Shown here: in pieces, positions 1-8,762 of the stretch | How the letters are laid out: every line of letters starts with the position of its first letter | How positions within the stretch are numbered: position 1 is the stretch's first letter | Source of the DNA: Cohnella herbarum | GTDB taxonomy: Bacteria; Bacillota; Bacilli; Paenibacillales; Paenibacillaceae | Length of the DNA: 64,000 nt | Reading direction: 5' to 3' | NCBI RefSeq assembly: GCF_012849095.1 | Contig: NZ_CP051680.1 | Span: 558,001-622,000 of the forward strand | The notes under the pieces: model-generated | What the model saw: only the letters and a program-made list of their open reading frames with translations | The model's database searches: none | Told to the model about the DNA's origin: nothing | Position numbers and translations under genes: made by a program

Positions 1-135
1 CTAAAGGAAGGCGGAGGCCGTTTTTTAATGTTTTACGTATTCGTAAACAAAATCGTAGTCGTTGTTCAGAAGACGACTGACAAGGTGATTCTTCTAGGTG
101 ATTACACGACATTCGGCGCGTTTATGTCGTAAAAC

Positions 136-149
136 TGGAATCGATTCCA
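136..149. promoter_or_regulatory. LacI-type operator O1
   Basis: A perfect 14-bp palindrome, TGGAATCGATTCCA, with the central CG usual for LacI-family operators. It lies about 30 bp upstream of the likely -35 box of the regulator gene at 325. A 13-of-14 copy lies at 289-302. Binding by the adjacent LacI-type protein is inferred. Confidence 0.7.
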
Positions 150-177
150 AAATATTTTTGAAAATGGCGACAACCTG

Positions 178-207
178 TTGACTTTTAGTAAGCGTTTTTA
201 TTATTAT
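178..207 (+). promoter_or_regulatory. Probable sigma-A promoter of the sugar cluster
   Basis: TTGACT at 178-183 and TATTAT at 202-207 are separated by 18 bp. The promoter lies between the two operators and leaves a leader of about 110 nt before the regulator gene. The -10 assignment could shift by one base. Confidence 0.5.
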
Positions 208-288
208 GAATACAACAAAGCGAGGAATTAAAGGCTTTGGTGATGTATGGAAAAATAGTGTTGTTTACTGGAACTCAATATAAATAAC

Positions 289-302
289 TGGAATCGATTC
301 AA
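289..302. promoter_or_regulatory. LacI-type operator O2
   Basis: TGGAATCGATTCAA, one mismatch from the palindrome at 136-149, lies in the leader 23 bp before the regulator start. The two centres are 153 bp apart with the promoter between them, an arrangement suited to looping or roadblock repression. Confidence 0.65.
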
Positions 303-324
303 TTATTGTGGACGAGGTGCTCAA

Positions 325-1359
325 TTGAAAAATCAGAAGGTAACGATTAAAGACGTAGCTCGTCATGCGGGGGTCGGGATTGGCAGCGTATCCCGCGTAA
401 TCAATAATCTGCCCGGCGTTAGCAAGGACAAGAGGATGGCCGTCGAGCGGAGCGTCGCGGAATTGGGGTACGAGCCGGATTCGCTGGCGAGAAGCTTGCG
501 CACGCAGCGGACGCAGACGATCGCGTTTTTCGTTAACGACATTTCCAACGTAGCGTTCTCGACGATCGCCAAAGGGATTCACGAAGAGCTCGAACAGAAC
601 GGATTTAATCTGCTTCTGTACAACACCGGCAACGACAAGGTGAAGGAGAAAGTGCTTGAAGCTTTCAGGATCAGGAAGTTCGACGGCATGATCATTTCTT
701 TTCCGGATGAAGACGAACAGACGATCAAGCAGATCATGAAGAGCAACATTCCGTTTATCCTGCTGGACCGGGAATATCAGCAATTTCAAGCCGATGCCGT
801 CTATTCCGACTACTACAACGGCATTCGTCAGGCGGTCGAGTATTTGATCTCCCTTGGACATACCGATATCGGTTTCGTTACGAGCGACAAGGATATTCGG
901 CCAAGCCGGGAAAGTCTTCGGGGTTACCATGACGCGATGAAGCTGAAAGGACTCAAAGTGAAACCCGATTGGATCAAACGCGGAACGTTTACGGTGGAGT
1001 ACGGCAGACAAGCGTTCGAAGAGTTGTTGCGCGAAGGTGAAGTTACCGCTTTGATCGCGGGCAGCAATCAATTGTTGGTCGGTTGCGTAGAAGGCGTGCG
1101 AGAGCATAACATCCATGTGCCGAAGCAATTGTCGCTTATCGGGTTCGAGGATTCGGACTTTACGCGACTCATGTCGCCCGCGATCACGGTCGTGAAGAGG
1201 CCTTTGATCCAGATCGGCAAACAAATCGCTTACATGTTACTGAAAAGATTGAACGTGGGAGATTCTAACAACGAAGTATTCAATTTGGTCGTCTCGACGG
1301 AATTGGTCAAGAGAGATTCCTGCGCAGAGCTTGTCAAACCTCCAAGAAAGAAGGAATAA
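325..1359 (+). CDS. LacI/GalR-family transcriptional regulator
   Basis: A 344-residue one-component regulator, the usual family length. Residues 5-50 form the LacI helix-turn-helix (VTIKDVARHAGVGIGSVSRV) with hinge, followed by a periplasmic-binding-protein-like effector domain. The TTG start has a GAGGTG site 5 nt upstream (314-319). It heads the sugar cluster and is flanked upstream by two copies of a TGGAATCGATTCCA palindrome, so autoregulation and control of the downstream genes are likely. The effector is unknown; a sugar or sugar acid handled by the cluster is the natural guess. Confidence 0.93.
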   Translation: MKNQKVTIKDVARHAGVGIGSVSRVINNLPGVSKDKRMAVERSVAELGYEPDSLARSLRTQRTQTIAFFVNDISNVAFSTIAKGIHEELEQNGFNLLLYNTGNDKVKEKVLEAFRIRKFDGMIISFPDEDEQTIKQIMKSNIPFILLDREYQQFQADAVYSDYYNGIRQAVEYLISLGHTDIGFVTSDKDIRPSRESLRGYHDAMKLKGLKVKPDWIKRGTFTVEYGRQAFEELLREGEVTALIAGSNQLLVGCVEGVREHNIHVPKQLSLIGFEDSDFTRLMSPAITVVKRPLIQIGKQIAYMLLKRLNVGDSNNEVFNLVVSTELVKRDSCAELVKPPRKKE

Positions 1360-1362
1360 ACG

Positions 1363-1560
1363 ATGCCGGCCATAGCGGTTACGATGAAGACCAGAAGTAT
1401 CGAGTCGCGGAAAAACATTGCCAAAGGAATTACGGAAGTGATCTCCAGGGAGACCGGCGTCGATCCGGAGTGGATTACGATCCACTTCTACGAAACGGAC
1501 GAAGAACGAGTCTCTCGCGGAGGAGTCATGCTGTCGGATCGAACGGATAAAAACAATTAA
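1363..1560 (+). CDS. 4-oxalocrotonate tautomerase-like small protein
   Basis: A 65-residue protein beginning Met-Pro, so removal of Met would expose the catalytic Pro1 of the tautomerase superfamily. The motif VDPEWITIHFYETDEE and the length fit the 4-OT fold. It starts 3 nt after the regulator's stop, with its ribosome site (AAGAAGGAA) inside that gene's end, so the two are co-transcribed. In this cluster it may tautomerise a 2-keto or enol acid produced by the dehydratase. The substrate is unknown. Confidence 0.8.
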   Translation: MPAIAVTMKTRSIESRKNIAKGITEVISRETGVDPEWITIHFYETDEERVSRGGVMLSDRTDKNN

Positions 1561-1593
1561 AGTTAATCAATAGCATCTAGAGGAGGAACAACT

Positions 1594-2352
1594 ATGAAGC
1601 TTAAAGGGAAACGGGCGTTGGTGACGGGAGGATCGCGCGGGATCGGCGGGGCCGTCGTGGAAGCGCTGTCAAATGAAGGCGCTTGCGTCGCGATTAATTA
1701 TTTGAGCGATGCGAATAGCGCGCAAGCGTTGAAAGACGCAATCGAAAGTCGAGGAGGTAAAGCGATCACGGTACAAGGCGACGTCGGAAAGTACGACGAC
1801 GTGGACCGGATGATCGAAGAAACGGTCCAAGGACTCGGCGGCATCGACATCGTCGTCAACAACGCCGGTATTTGCTGGTTCATGCCTTTCCTCGAGATAT
1901 CCAGAGAAGCTTGGGAACGGACGATGGGAGTCGATCTGACCGGGACGTTCTATTGCAGCCAACAAGCGGCTAAGCGGATGGTCGAGCAAGGAAGCGGAGG
2001 AAGGATTATTAACGTCACTTCCGTGGGGGCATTCCAATCCAATGCGACGCAGACGCATTACTGCGCGGCCAAGGGCGGCGTGGACATTCTGACCAAGGGA
2101 ATGGCCATCGAATTGGCTCCTTACGGAATCACCGTTAACAATCTGGCGCCCGGAACGATCGTGACGGATATTAATGCCGATTTTTTCTCCGAGCCGGGTA
2201 ACTTGGATAGATATCACCAGAAAATTCCGTTAGGCAGACTTGGACAACCTCAAGAGTGCGCCGGCGCCGCGGTGTTCCTCGCATCGGACGATTCTTCTTA
2301 TATAACGGGCACGACGATCTTGATCGACGGGGGCCATTTGGCTCAATTGTAA
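1594..2352 (+). CDS. Short-chain dehydrogenase/reductase (FabG-like)
   Basis: A 252-residue classical SDR. TGGSRGIGG near residues 10-18 is the NAD(P) glycine motif, VNNAGI is the second signature, and Ser plus Tyr-x-x-x-Lys (SVGAF, then YCAAK) forms the catalytic site. The C-terminus (TTILIDGGHL) is typical. It is one of three SDRs in the cluster, so it probably oxidises the sugar at C1 or a keto-deoxy acid at C4. Which step it does cannot be told from sequence. A GAGGAGG ribosome site precedes the ATG. Confidence 0.88.
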   Translation: MKLKGKRALVTGGSRGIGGAVVEALSNEGACVAINYLSDANSAQALKDAIESRGGKAITVQGDVGKYDDVDRMIEETVQGLGGIDIVVNNAGICWFMPFLEISREAWERTMGVDLTGTFYCSQQAAKRMVEQGSGGRIINVTSVGAFQSNATQTHYCAAKGGVDILTKGMAIELAPYGITVNNLAPGTIVTDINADFFSEPGNLDRYHQKIPLGRLGQPQECAGAAVFLASDDSSYITGTTILIDGGHLAQL

Positions 2353-2456
2353 CTATAGAGGAGTAGATTCTTACTGGAGGTGAGGTGCGGCAAGCAAACG
2401 GCAATTGTCATACGTCATCCGGAATACACAACACACCTAGAAGGGGAGTAACAAGT

Positions 2457-3491
2457 ATGAAAAACGGATTTCTAAAGAAAACGATGGGTTTGCTAGTCGT
2501 AACGAGCATGTTCGGGGCGGTCGTCGTTGGATGTTCCTCGAACAATGATAATTCCAACGCCTCGCCATCCGGTTCGCCTGCAGGTTCTGCCGGCGCTTCC
2601 TCGCCGGCTGCCGAAACGAAGTACAAGATCGGATTCGCGAATCTGGCCGAAAATGCCCCTTTCTTCGTAGATGTTCGTAAAGGCATCGAGAAAGTCGCTA
2701 AGGAAAAAGGCATCGAATTGATTACGGCGGACAATAAGGCGGACGGAGCAACCGCGTTGTCCAACGCCGAGAACTTTATCACGCAGAAAGTCGATCTCGC
2801 GATCGAGTTCCAAAGTGATGCCAAATTCGGCGAAGTGATCATGGATAAGTTCAACGAGAAGAAAATCCCGGTTATCGCGATCGATATTCCGATGAACGGC
2901 GCGGTATTCATGGGCGCGAACAACAAACAAGCCGGTATTCTCGCCGGAGAAGCCATCGGTAAAGCCGCTCAAGAAAAATGGAACGGTCAAATCGACAAAG
3001 TCATTATGCTCGAATTGCCGCAATCCGGCGAAGTGCCGGCGCTGCGCATGAGCGGTCAATTGGAAGGCCTTAAATCCGTCATTCCGGACATCAAAGACGA
3101 AGACATCATTCGTCTGGATAGCAAGAACACGCTGGAAGAAGCGAAACGCTTGATCACGGACGTATTGACGACTCTCCCGAACGCTAAGCATATCGCTATT
3201 CTTTCCATCAACGATGATACCGCTTTAGGAGCCGTAGCCGCGCTTGAAATCGCGAAACGCACGAACGATGCGCTTATCGTAGGTCAGGGTGCCGACCAAC
3301 GCGGTCGCGAAGAGTTAGCCAAAGAAAATACGCCGTTCGTCGGTTCCACCGGATACTTCCCCGAGAAATACGGCGAATACCTGATTAACGCCGCAATCGA
3401 TATGCTGCAAGGCAAAGACGTAGGCAAAGAGATTTTGATGGAGCACGTGTTTATCGGCAAAGACAATTTGAAAGAATACTATCCGGACTAA
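2457..3491 (+). CDS. Sugar ABC transporter substrate-binding lipoprotein
   Basis: A 344-residue lipoprotein. The ATG at 2457 is chosen because AAGGGGAG lies just upstream and a lipoprotein signal follows at once (hydrophobic core, then VVVGC with lipobox Cys near residue 23), then a Ser/Pro/Ala-rich linker. The mature part resembles RbsB/periplasmic-binding-protein type I proteins (YKIGFANLAENAPFFV near the start). It delivers a sugar to the ATPase and permease encoded next. An upstream in-frame extension to 2385 is unlikely to be translated. Confidence 0.9.
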   Translation: MKNGFLKKTMGLLVVTSMFGAVVVGCSSNNDNSNASPSGSPAGSAGASSPAAETKYKIGFANLAENAPFFVDVRKGIEKVAKEKGIELITADNKADGATALSNAENFITQKVDLAIEFQSDAKFGEVIMDKFNEKKIPVIAIDIPMNGAVFMGANNKQAGILAGEAIGKAAQEKWNGQIDKVIMLELPQSGEVPALRMSGQLEGLKSVIPDIKDEDIIRLDSKNTLEEAKRLITDVLTTLPNAKHIAILSINDDTALGAVAALEIAKRTNDALIVGQGADQRGREELAKENTPFVGSTGYFPEKYGEYLINAAIDMLQGKDVGKEILMEHVFIGKDNLKEYYPD

Positions 3492-3503
3492 TCTAAAGCT
3501 GAG

Positions 3504-3535
3504 GGGAGAGGATTAAGTTCGCTTAGTCCTCTCTC
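3504..3535 (+). other. Intercistronic stem-loop with TTCG tetraloop
   Basis: A 14-bp stem with two G-U pairs (3504-3517 with 3522-3535) closes a TTCG loop between the binding-protein and ATPase genes. No U-tract follows, so it is more likely an mRNA-stabilising or processing structure than a terminator. Such elements commonly keep binding-protein mRNA more abundant than the transporter mRNA. Confidence 0.6.
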
Positions 3536-3557
3536 TAATCGTAAAGGGTGATTAACA

Positions 3558-5066
3558 ATGACTACACCGGATCGTTTAATTATGCATAACATCAGGAAGT
3601 CGTTCTCCGGCAACGTCGTTCTCAAAGGCGTCACGCTCAACTTGAAAAAGGGCAGGGTGCTCGCGTTGCTCGGCGAGAACGGGGCAGGCAAGTCGACGAT
3701 GATCAAAATTTTAAACGGCGACTATGCCAAGGACGACGGCGAAATCATCGTCGAAGGCGAAACCGTAGCCATTCAAACGCCGTCTGATGCCGCTAAAAAA
3801 GGGATTCGCGTTATTTATCAAGAGCTGAATTATTTGCCGGAATTAACGGTCATGGAAAATATTTATCTGGGGCATCTTCCTTATAAAAACGGGTTTCAGA
3901 TCGATTGGAGCACATTAAGGCGCAATTCGGAACAATTGCTTCAATTGCTTGGCAGCACCGTGTCCCCGGACGACATTGCGGGAACGCTCAGCATCGCGGA
4001 CAAGCAGTTGGTGGAAATCGCGAAGGCGCTGTCCAAAGAAGCGAAAATACTAGTCATGGATGAACCGACGGCCGCCCTTACTGCCAAAGAAGTCGACAAC
4101 TTGTTCAAAGTCATTCGCAGCTTGAAGGAAAAAGGCGTCTCCATTATATATATTTCGCATCATCTGGATGAAATCATGACGATCTGCGACGACATTATGG
4201 TCATGAGAGACGGAGAAAAGGTAGGCGAAGGAGAAACCCGGGACTATACGCCGGAGAAAATCGTTAACTTGATGGTCGGCAAGGTGGTCAAGCATGAATA
4301 CGCGGCCAGCGCTCAAATCACGGCTGGGAAACAGCCGGTTCTCAAAACCGATTCATTGACCAAAAACGGACTATTCAGCAACGTGTCGCTCGAAATGTTT
4401 CCTCATGAAATCGTAGGCGTATATGGTTTACTAGGCTCCGGCAAAGAGGAATTAGGTAAAGCGCTGTTCGGAAATCTGGCGCTGGACGGCGGAGAGATTA
4501 CGGTCGACGGTCATAAAGTGAAAATCAAATCGCCCGTGCACGCCAAGAAGGCCGGAATCGCTTACGTTCCACCGGATCGCAAAATGGCCGGACTCGTCCT
4601 CGATATGTCCGTTAAGCAGAATTTGACGTTGTCGCATATGAAGTCCGTTTCCCGATACGGTTTTTTCCGCCGGAAAAAGGAAGAAACGATCGTCAGCCAT
4701 TGGATCGGCAAGCTTAAGATCAAGCTTTCCGGCAGCTTTGACCGGGAAATCCGTTATTTGAGCGGAGGAAATCAACAGAAGGTTATTTTGTCCCGCTGGT
4801 TGATGGAGAAGACGAAAGTATTGATTCTATGCGATCCGACAATGGGCGTGGACATCGGCGCGCGAGCCGATATTTATCAATTGCTGCACGAATTGCGAAA
4901 CGATGGCTTGTCCATTATGGTAATCAGTTCCGATCTCACCGAATTAGAGTCGATCTGCGACCGCGTCATTGTCATGAGTGAAGGAACGATCAACAAACAG
5001 CTGATGCGGGGACATTTCGATCAAGAATCGTTGTTATCCGCGGCAATGGGGGTAGGCGCGCAATGA
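3558..5066 (+). CDS. Sugar ABC transporter ATP-binding protein (RbsA/MglA type)
   Basis: A 502-residue tandem ATPase. The first domain has Walker A GENGAGKS near residues 38-45, a degenerate signature and Walker B VMDEPTAAL. The second has a weak P-loop (GLLGSGKE), the signature LSGGNQQ and CDPTMGVDIGA. This pairing of one strong and one degenerate site is typical of CUT2 importers for ribose, galactose, rhamnose and similar sugars. It overlaps the permease gene by 4 nt (ATGA), indicating translational coupling. Confidence 0.93.
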   Translation: MTTPDRLIMHNIRKSFSGNVVLKGVTLNLKKGRVLALLGENGAGKSTMIKILNGDYAKDDGEIIVEGETVAIQTPSDAAKKGIRVIYQELNYLPELTVMENIYLGHLPYKNGFQIDWSTLRRNSEQLLQLLGSTVSPDDIAGTLSIADKQLVEIAKALSKEAKILVMDEPTAALTAKEVDNLFKVIRSLKEKGVSIIYISHHLDEIMTICDDIMVMRDGEKVGEGETRDYTPEKIVNLMVGKVVKHEYAASAQITAGKQPVLKTDSLTKNGLFSNVSLEMFPHEIVGVYGLLGSGKEELGKALFGNLALDGGEITVDGHKVKIKSPVHAKKAGIAYVPPDRKMAGLVLDMSVKQNLTLSHMKSVSRYGFFRRKKEETIVSHWIGKLKIKLSGSFDREIRYLSGGNQQKVILSRWLMEKTKVLILCDPTMGVDIGARADIYQLLHELRNDGLSIMVISSDLTELESICDRVIVMSEGTINKQLMRGHFDQESLLSAAMGVGAQ

Positions 5067-6031
5067 AATCCAATCAAGCGACAGCAGGGGAAATCAACAA
5101 ACCGAAAGGATTCCAACTCAAATCCGGCGTCGGACTTCTTATTTTGTACATCATTATCGTCGTGTTCTTTTCGCTTAAGTCACCGTACTTTCTAACCGTT
5201 AACAACTTCCTGAACATCGGTTTGGCGACCTCGATCTTGGGAATTATCGCCGTCGCGATGACCTTCGTCATCATATCCGGCGGTATCGATTTGTCGATCG
5301 GCTCTATCGTCGCGCTAACGGGGGTCATAACCGCACAGGTGTACGAATCGTCGGGATCGCTTCCGCTCGCGATTATTTCCGGGCTGTGCATCGGGGTCGT
5401 CATGGGATTGCTGAACGGGTTTTTGATTACCTACCTTAAGATTAACCCTTTAATCACGACGTTAGGCACGATGTCGATCGGCCGCGGATTAGCGTTCGTA
5501 ATGAGCGGCGGATCGACGAGTTCGATGGCGGATTTCAAGTATTTGGGCCGCGGCTATTTGCTGGGTATCCCTTTCCCGCTCATTTTGATGATTATTATTT
5601 TCATCATTGCATATTTCGTTCTTAAACATACGATTTTCGGCAGAACGGTATACGCGATCGGGGGCAACGAAGTCGCAAGCCGGCTGGCCGCTATCCCGGT
5701 TCGTAGAAATCAAATGTTGATCTATCTGATTTGCGGCTTGGCAGCGGCTCTAGGCGGTTTGATTCTGACTTCGCAATTGGGAGCCGGGGCGCCTCAAGCC
5801 GCTACGGGGATCGAAATGAGCGTTATCGCCGCCGTTATTCTGGGAGGTTGCTCGCTGGCGGGCGGACGTGGAACGATCATCGGTACTTTGCTCGGCGTTA
5901 TCATTCTGGGAACGGTGAACAACGGACTGGTGTTGCTGAACGTATCGTCTTATTGGCAGGAAGTCGCTAGAGGTTTCGTTCTCTTGGCGGCCGTCGCGAT
6001 CGATCAAGTGCAGAAGCTGCGCAAAAAATAG
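5063..6031 (+). CDS. Sugar ABC transporter permease (RbsC type)
   Basis: A 322-residue membrane protein with many hydrophobic segments. The conserved GGIDLSIGS motif of the BPD_transp_2 family lies near residues 73-81 and ALGGLILTSQLGAG further on. Length and motifs match CUT2 permeases, which work as homodimers with the double ATPase. It overlaps the ATPase stop codon by 4 nt. Substrate identity is not readable, but the next gene is a rhamnose-mutarotase homologue. Confidence 0.93.
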   Translation: MKSNQATAGEINKPKGFQLKSGVGLLILYIIIVVFFSLKSPYFLTVNNFLNIGLATSILGIIAVAMTFVIISGGIDLSIGSIVALTGVITAQVYESSGSLPLAIISGLCIGVVMGLLNGFLITYLKINPLITTLGTMSIGRGLAFVMSGGSTSSMADFKYLGRGYLLGIPFPLILMIIIFIIAYFVLKHTIFGRTVYAIGGNEVASRLAAIPVRRNQMLIYLICGLAAALGGLILTSQLGAGAPQAATGIEMSVIAAVILGGCSLAGGRGTIIGTLLGVIILGTVNNGLVLLNVSSYWQEVARGFVLLAAVAIDQVQKLRKK

Positions 6032-6052
6032 TAAGCAAGCGGAGGTATCGAT

Positions 6053-6373
6053 ATGGGAAGACATTTTTTCAAGCTGCAATGCAAGCCGGGTTCGGAACAA
6101 GAGTACGTAGAGCGCCATCAAGCGGTATTTCCCGATTTACTGGACGCATTTAAACGGGTTGGCATCCGGAGTTACAGCATCTTCATGCAAGGCAACGGCC
6201 TCTATGCTTATATGGAAGCGGACGATTACGATTACGCAATGGCCGAACTGGATAAGGATCCGGCGAACGAGCGATGGCAGGCTTATATGAAGGACATCAT
6301 GCTGCCTTTCGAAGGCGGAACGTCGCTTGTCCAACCCGTCGATAACGAAGTTTTCTTTTTCGATAACAAATAG
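6053..6373 (+). CDS. L-rhamnose mutarotase-like protein
   Basis: A 106-residue protein of the RhaM/YiiL family, which interconverts alpha and beta anomers of 6-deoxy sugars. The N-terminal Tyr-x-x-x-His of the family active site is present (EYVERH), as are IRSYSIFM and the W near residue 86. The length matches the family. It sits directly after the importer genes, supporting L-rhamnose or a related deoxyhexose as substrate. A GGAGG ribosome site precedes the ATG. Confidence 0.85.
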   Translation: MGRHFFKLQCKPGSEQEYVERHQAVFPDLLDAFKRVGIRSYSIFMQGNGLYAYMEADDYDYAMAELDKDPANERWQAYMKDIMLPFEGGTSLVQPVDNEVFFFDNK

Positions 6374-6394
6374 GATGAAAGAGGGCGACCTTCC

Positions 6395-7177
6395 ATGACC
6401 TACAGCGTCGATATCATTCAAGCGGGAAGAACCCAAGTGCCGACTATCGAGATCAATTGGATGGACATCGATCATCTGGACCGATGGGAGGAGATCGTCT
6501 TCTCCATGGTTCTGATTCGCGGCCAAGGGAAGACGATTCTGATCAACAGCGGGCCTCCCGCCGACTACAAGAAGCTTAGCGACTTCTGGGTGGAGAACGT
6601 CCATGCCAATCATGCGTTACAAGTGAGCGAAGACGAGCAGCCGCTACGGGCATTGGAACGTTACGGCGTGAAGCCGGAGGATGTCGATTACGTTCTCGTG
6701 ACCCCGCTCACGACCTACGCGACGGGCAATCTGAACTTGTTTCCGAATGCCAAGATCGTGCTGGGGCGTAAAGGCTGGGTAGATTTCTTGGCTCCGGAGC
6801 CTTATGTTCACCGGTTACCCAAGCACATCTATATGGCCGATCCGATCTTCGATTACGTCATGAACGAGGCGTTCGGCCGCATCGTCTTGCTGGAAGACGA
6901 GGATAGCGAAGTTCTGCCCGGCATTGCTTCGTTCTTCACGGGAAGCCACCACAGGAGCAGCATGGCGTACGTGGTCGACACCGACCAAGGCAAAGTGATT
7001 ATCTCTGATTGTTATTTCAAATATCGCAATATTGAGCAGAATATTCCGCTCGGCATTAACGAAAGCATGGAAGAAACGCTTAGAAGCTATGATAAAATTC
7101 GCAAAATCGGCGGCATCGTATTGCCTTTATATGATCCGGAAGCATTCGTGCGCCATCCCGGCGGCAAAGTCGTCTAA
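6395..7177 (+). CDS. Metallo-beta-lactamase-fold protein lacking most metal ligands
   Basis: A 260-residue protein whose pattern follows MBL-fold lactonases (ILINSGPP strand, VDYVLVT strand, SHH and ISD motifs). The HxHxDH motif is replaced: the position reads TPLTTYATGN where active members read T-H-x-H-x-D-H. The later His (GSHHRSS) and Asp (ISDCYF) remain, but the final His of the family is Tyr in LPLYDPE. A dinuclear zinc site therefore seems impossible. In position it would suit a sugar lactonase; with the ligands gone it may act by another mechanism or be structural. Confidence 0.75.
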   Translation: MTYSVDIIQAGRTQVPTIEINWMDIDHLDRWEEIVFSMVLIRGQGKTILINSGPPADYKKLSDFWVENVHANHALQVSEDEQPLRALERYGVKPEDVDYVLVTPLTTYATGNLNLFPNAKIVLGRKGWVDFLAPEPYVHRLPKHIYMADPIFDYVMNEAFGRIVLLEDEDSEVLPGIASFFTGSHHRSSMAYVVDTDQGKVIISDCYFKYRNIEQNIPLGINESMEETLRSYDKIRKIGGIVLPLYDPEAFVRHPGGKVV

Positions 7178-7207
7178 CTAAATCCCTATTCGATGGAGGA
7201 ATTCAAC

Positions 7208-7960
7208 ATGAGCATTTCAAGGGATGAAGTCGTGAAGTCTTTTTCGACCCCTATTGATAATCCGTTAATCCCAAGGTTTCCCGTACAGTTTCGCAAGAAT
7301 GAAATATTGACCGTCTTATACCGCACGGATCGCGCCGCGATCGAAAGGATTTTGCCAGACCCGCTGGAAGCCGTCGACGATCTCGTTATCGTACATTTCT
7401 ATCATATGACGGACGCGGAATGGTTCGGCAACTACTATGAATCGGCTATTCAAGTGCAAGTTCGGTTGAAGGGTACCGATATTCTGGGCGCTTACTCGCC
7501 ATACTTGTATTTAGGGAACGACGGCGCGATCGCCGCCGGAAGAGAAATCTACGGACAACCGAAGAAATCCGGCAATCCGTCCATTAAATTCGTGGACGAT
7601 CTGATCGTCGGCAAGGTAGAGCGCAACGGGATCGACATCATCACGGGAACGATGGCTTACAAGCAAAGAAGATCTTCGAGAGAAGAGATGCTGAGCGCGA
7701 TTCCTTTTACGACGAATATTAATTTGAAAATCATCCCCCATATCGACGGAACGCCAGCCATTCACCAATTGACGGCGCGCACGTTCAGCAATCTCGTCGT
7801 GCATGAATGCTGGCGCGGACCGGCTACGATGGAAATCCGCCCGAACGCTCAGGCTCCGGTGCATAACTTGCCTGTTCGGGAAATGATGGACGGTTATTAT
7901 TGGGTTTGCGATTTCGATCTTCCGATGGGCGAAGTCATTCACGATTATTTGAAATCCTAA
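7208..7960 (+). CDS. Acetoacetate decarboxylase-family protein
   Basis: A 250-residue member of the ADC fold. The segment GREIYGQPKKSG carries the Lys-Lys pair equivalent to the Schiff-base lysine and its neighbour in acetoacetate decarboxylase. The ATG at 7208 is preferred because GGAGGA at 7195-7200 is its ribosome site; the ATG at 7193 lies in front of that site. Relatives include decarboxylases and aldolase/dehydratase-type enzymes. In this cluster it might act on a keto acid. Catalysis is inferred only. Confidence 0.8.
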   Translation: MSISRDEVVKSFSTPIDNPLIPRFPVQFRKNEILTVLYRTDRAAIERILPDPLEAVDDLVIVHFYHMTDAEWFGNYYESAIQVQVRLKGTDILGAYSPYLYLGNDGAIAAGREIYGQPKKSGNPSIKFVDDLIVGKVERNGIDIITGTMAYKQRRSSREEMLSAIPFTTNINLKIIPHIDGTPAIHQLTARTFSNLVVHECWRGPATMEIRPNAQAPVHNLPVREMMDGYYWVCDFDLPMGEVIHDYLKS

Positions 7961-7999
7961 AGATAAACCGCGATCGGCGGATTGGAGAGGAAGATCATC

Positions 8000-8758
8000 A
8001 TGGCGAAATGGGAATTTGCGAACGAAGTCGTATTAATAACGGGGGGTTCCGGCGGTCTGGGGATGTCTTTGGTCAGAAAACTTCTGGATGCCGGCGCTAA
8101 GGTGTACGCAAGCGATTGGAGCGATCGCAACCTGGGGGCGATGCGCGCTTCTTTCCCGGAAGCCGAGAATGGAAATCTCGTTCTCGATAAGGTCGACGTA
8201 AGAAACATATCTTCACTGCAAAGCTGGGTACAAAGCGCGGTCGAGCGAGAAGGAGAAATCCACGTCCTCGTTAATGCCGCCGGCATTTGCGGAATGGATT
8301 CCTATGACAAAGTAACGGAGAGCTACTGGGATGACGTCGTAGACATTAACATGAAGGCCACTTTCTTCGCGATTCAATCGGTCGCCGAGATCATGAAAAG
8401 TCAGCAATACGGCAAGATCGTCAATATCAGTTCCGTCGGCGCCTTCACGGGCGGCGCGATCGCGACCCCGCCTTATGCCGCTGCCAAAGCGGGCATTCTG
8501 GCTCTGACCAAATCGTACGCGAACGCGTTGTCTCCATCCGGAATCTGCGTCAACACCGTTGCGCCCGGTCCGTTCGACACCGAGATGATCGCAGACTTCC
8601 CGCAAGACACGATGAGCCGGATCGTGGCTTCCACGCCATGCCGCCGAGTCGGATTGCCGGACGAGGTCGCGGATGCGGTTCTGTTCCTCGCCGATCGCGC
8701 GAACAAGCATATTACCGGAGCAACGCTGGATGTTAACGGCGGCTTGTACCTGAGGTGA
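8000..8758 (+). CDS. Short-chain dehydrogenase/reductase
   Basis: A 252-residue SDR with TGGSGGLGM, a VNAAGIC variant of the NNAG motif, catalytic Ser and Tyr-x-x-x-Lys (SSVGAF, then YAAAK), and a typical C-terminal ATLDVNGGLYL. The start at 8000 follows GGAGAGGAAG; a TTG at 7982 overlaps that site and is rejected. It lies 4 nt before the dehydratase gene, so it probably oxidises the dehydratase's substrate precursor or product. Confidence 0.87.
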   Translation: MAKWEFANEVVLITGGSGGLGMSLVRKLLDAGAKVYASDWSDRNLGAMRASFPEAENGNLVLDKVDVRNISSLQSWVQSAVEREGEIHVLVNAAGICGMDSYDKVTESYWDDVVDINMKATFFAIQSVAEIMKSQQYGKIVNISSVGAFTGGAIATPPYAAAKAGILALTKSYANALSPSGICVNTVAPGPFDTEMIADFPQDTMSRIVASTPCRRVGLPDEVADAVLFLADRANKHITGATLDVNGGLYLR

Positions 8759-8762
8759 TCCT

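Noticed and set aside
1..40. Tail of an upstream terminator
   Set aside because: GGCGGAGGCCGTTTTTT could be the end of a hairpin, but its left arm is too short within the window to support.
2385..2456. N-terminal extension of the sugar-binding protein
   Set aside because: The lipoprotein signal would become internal; the ATG at 2457 has the better ribosome site.
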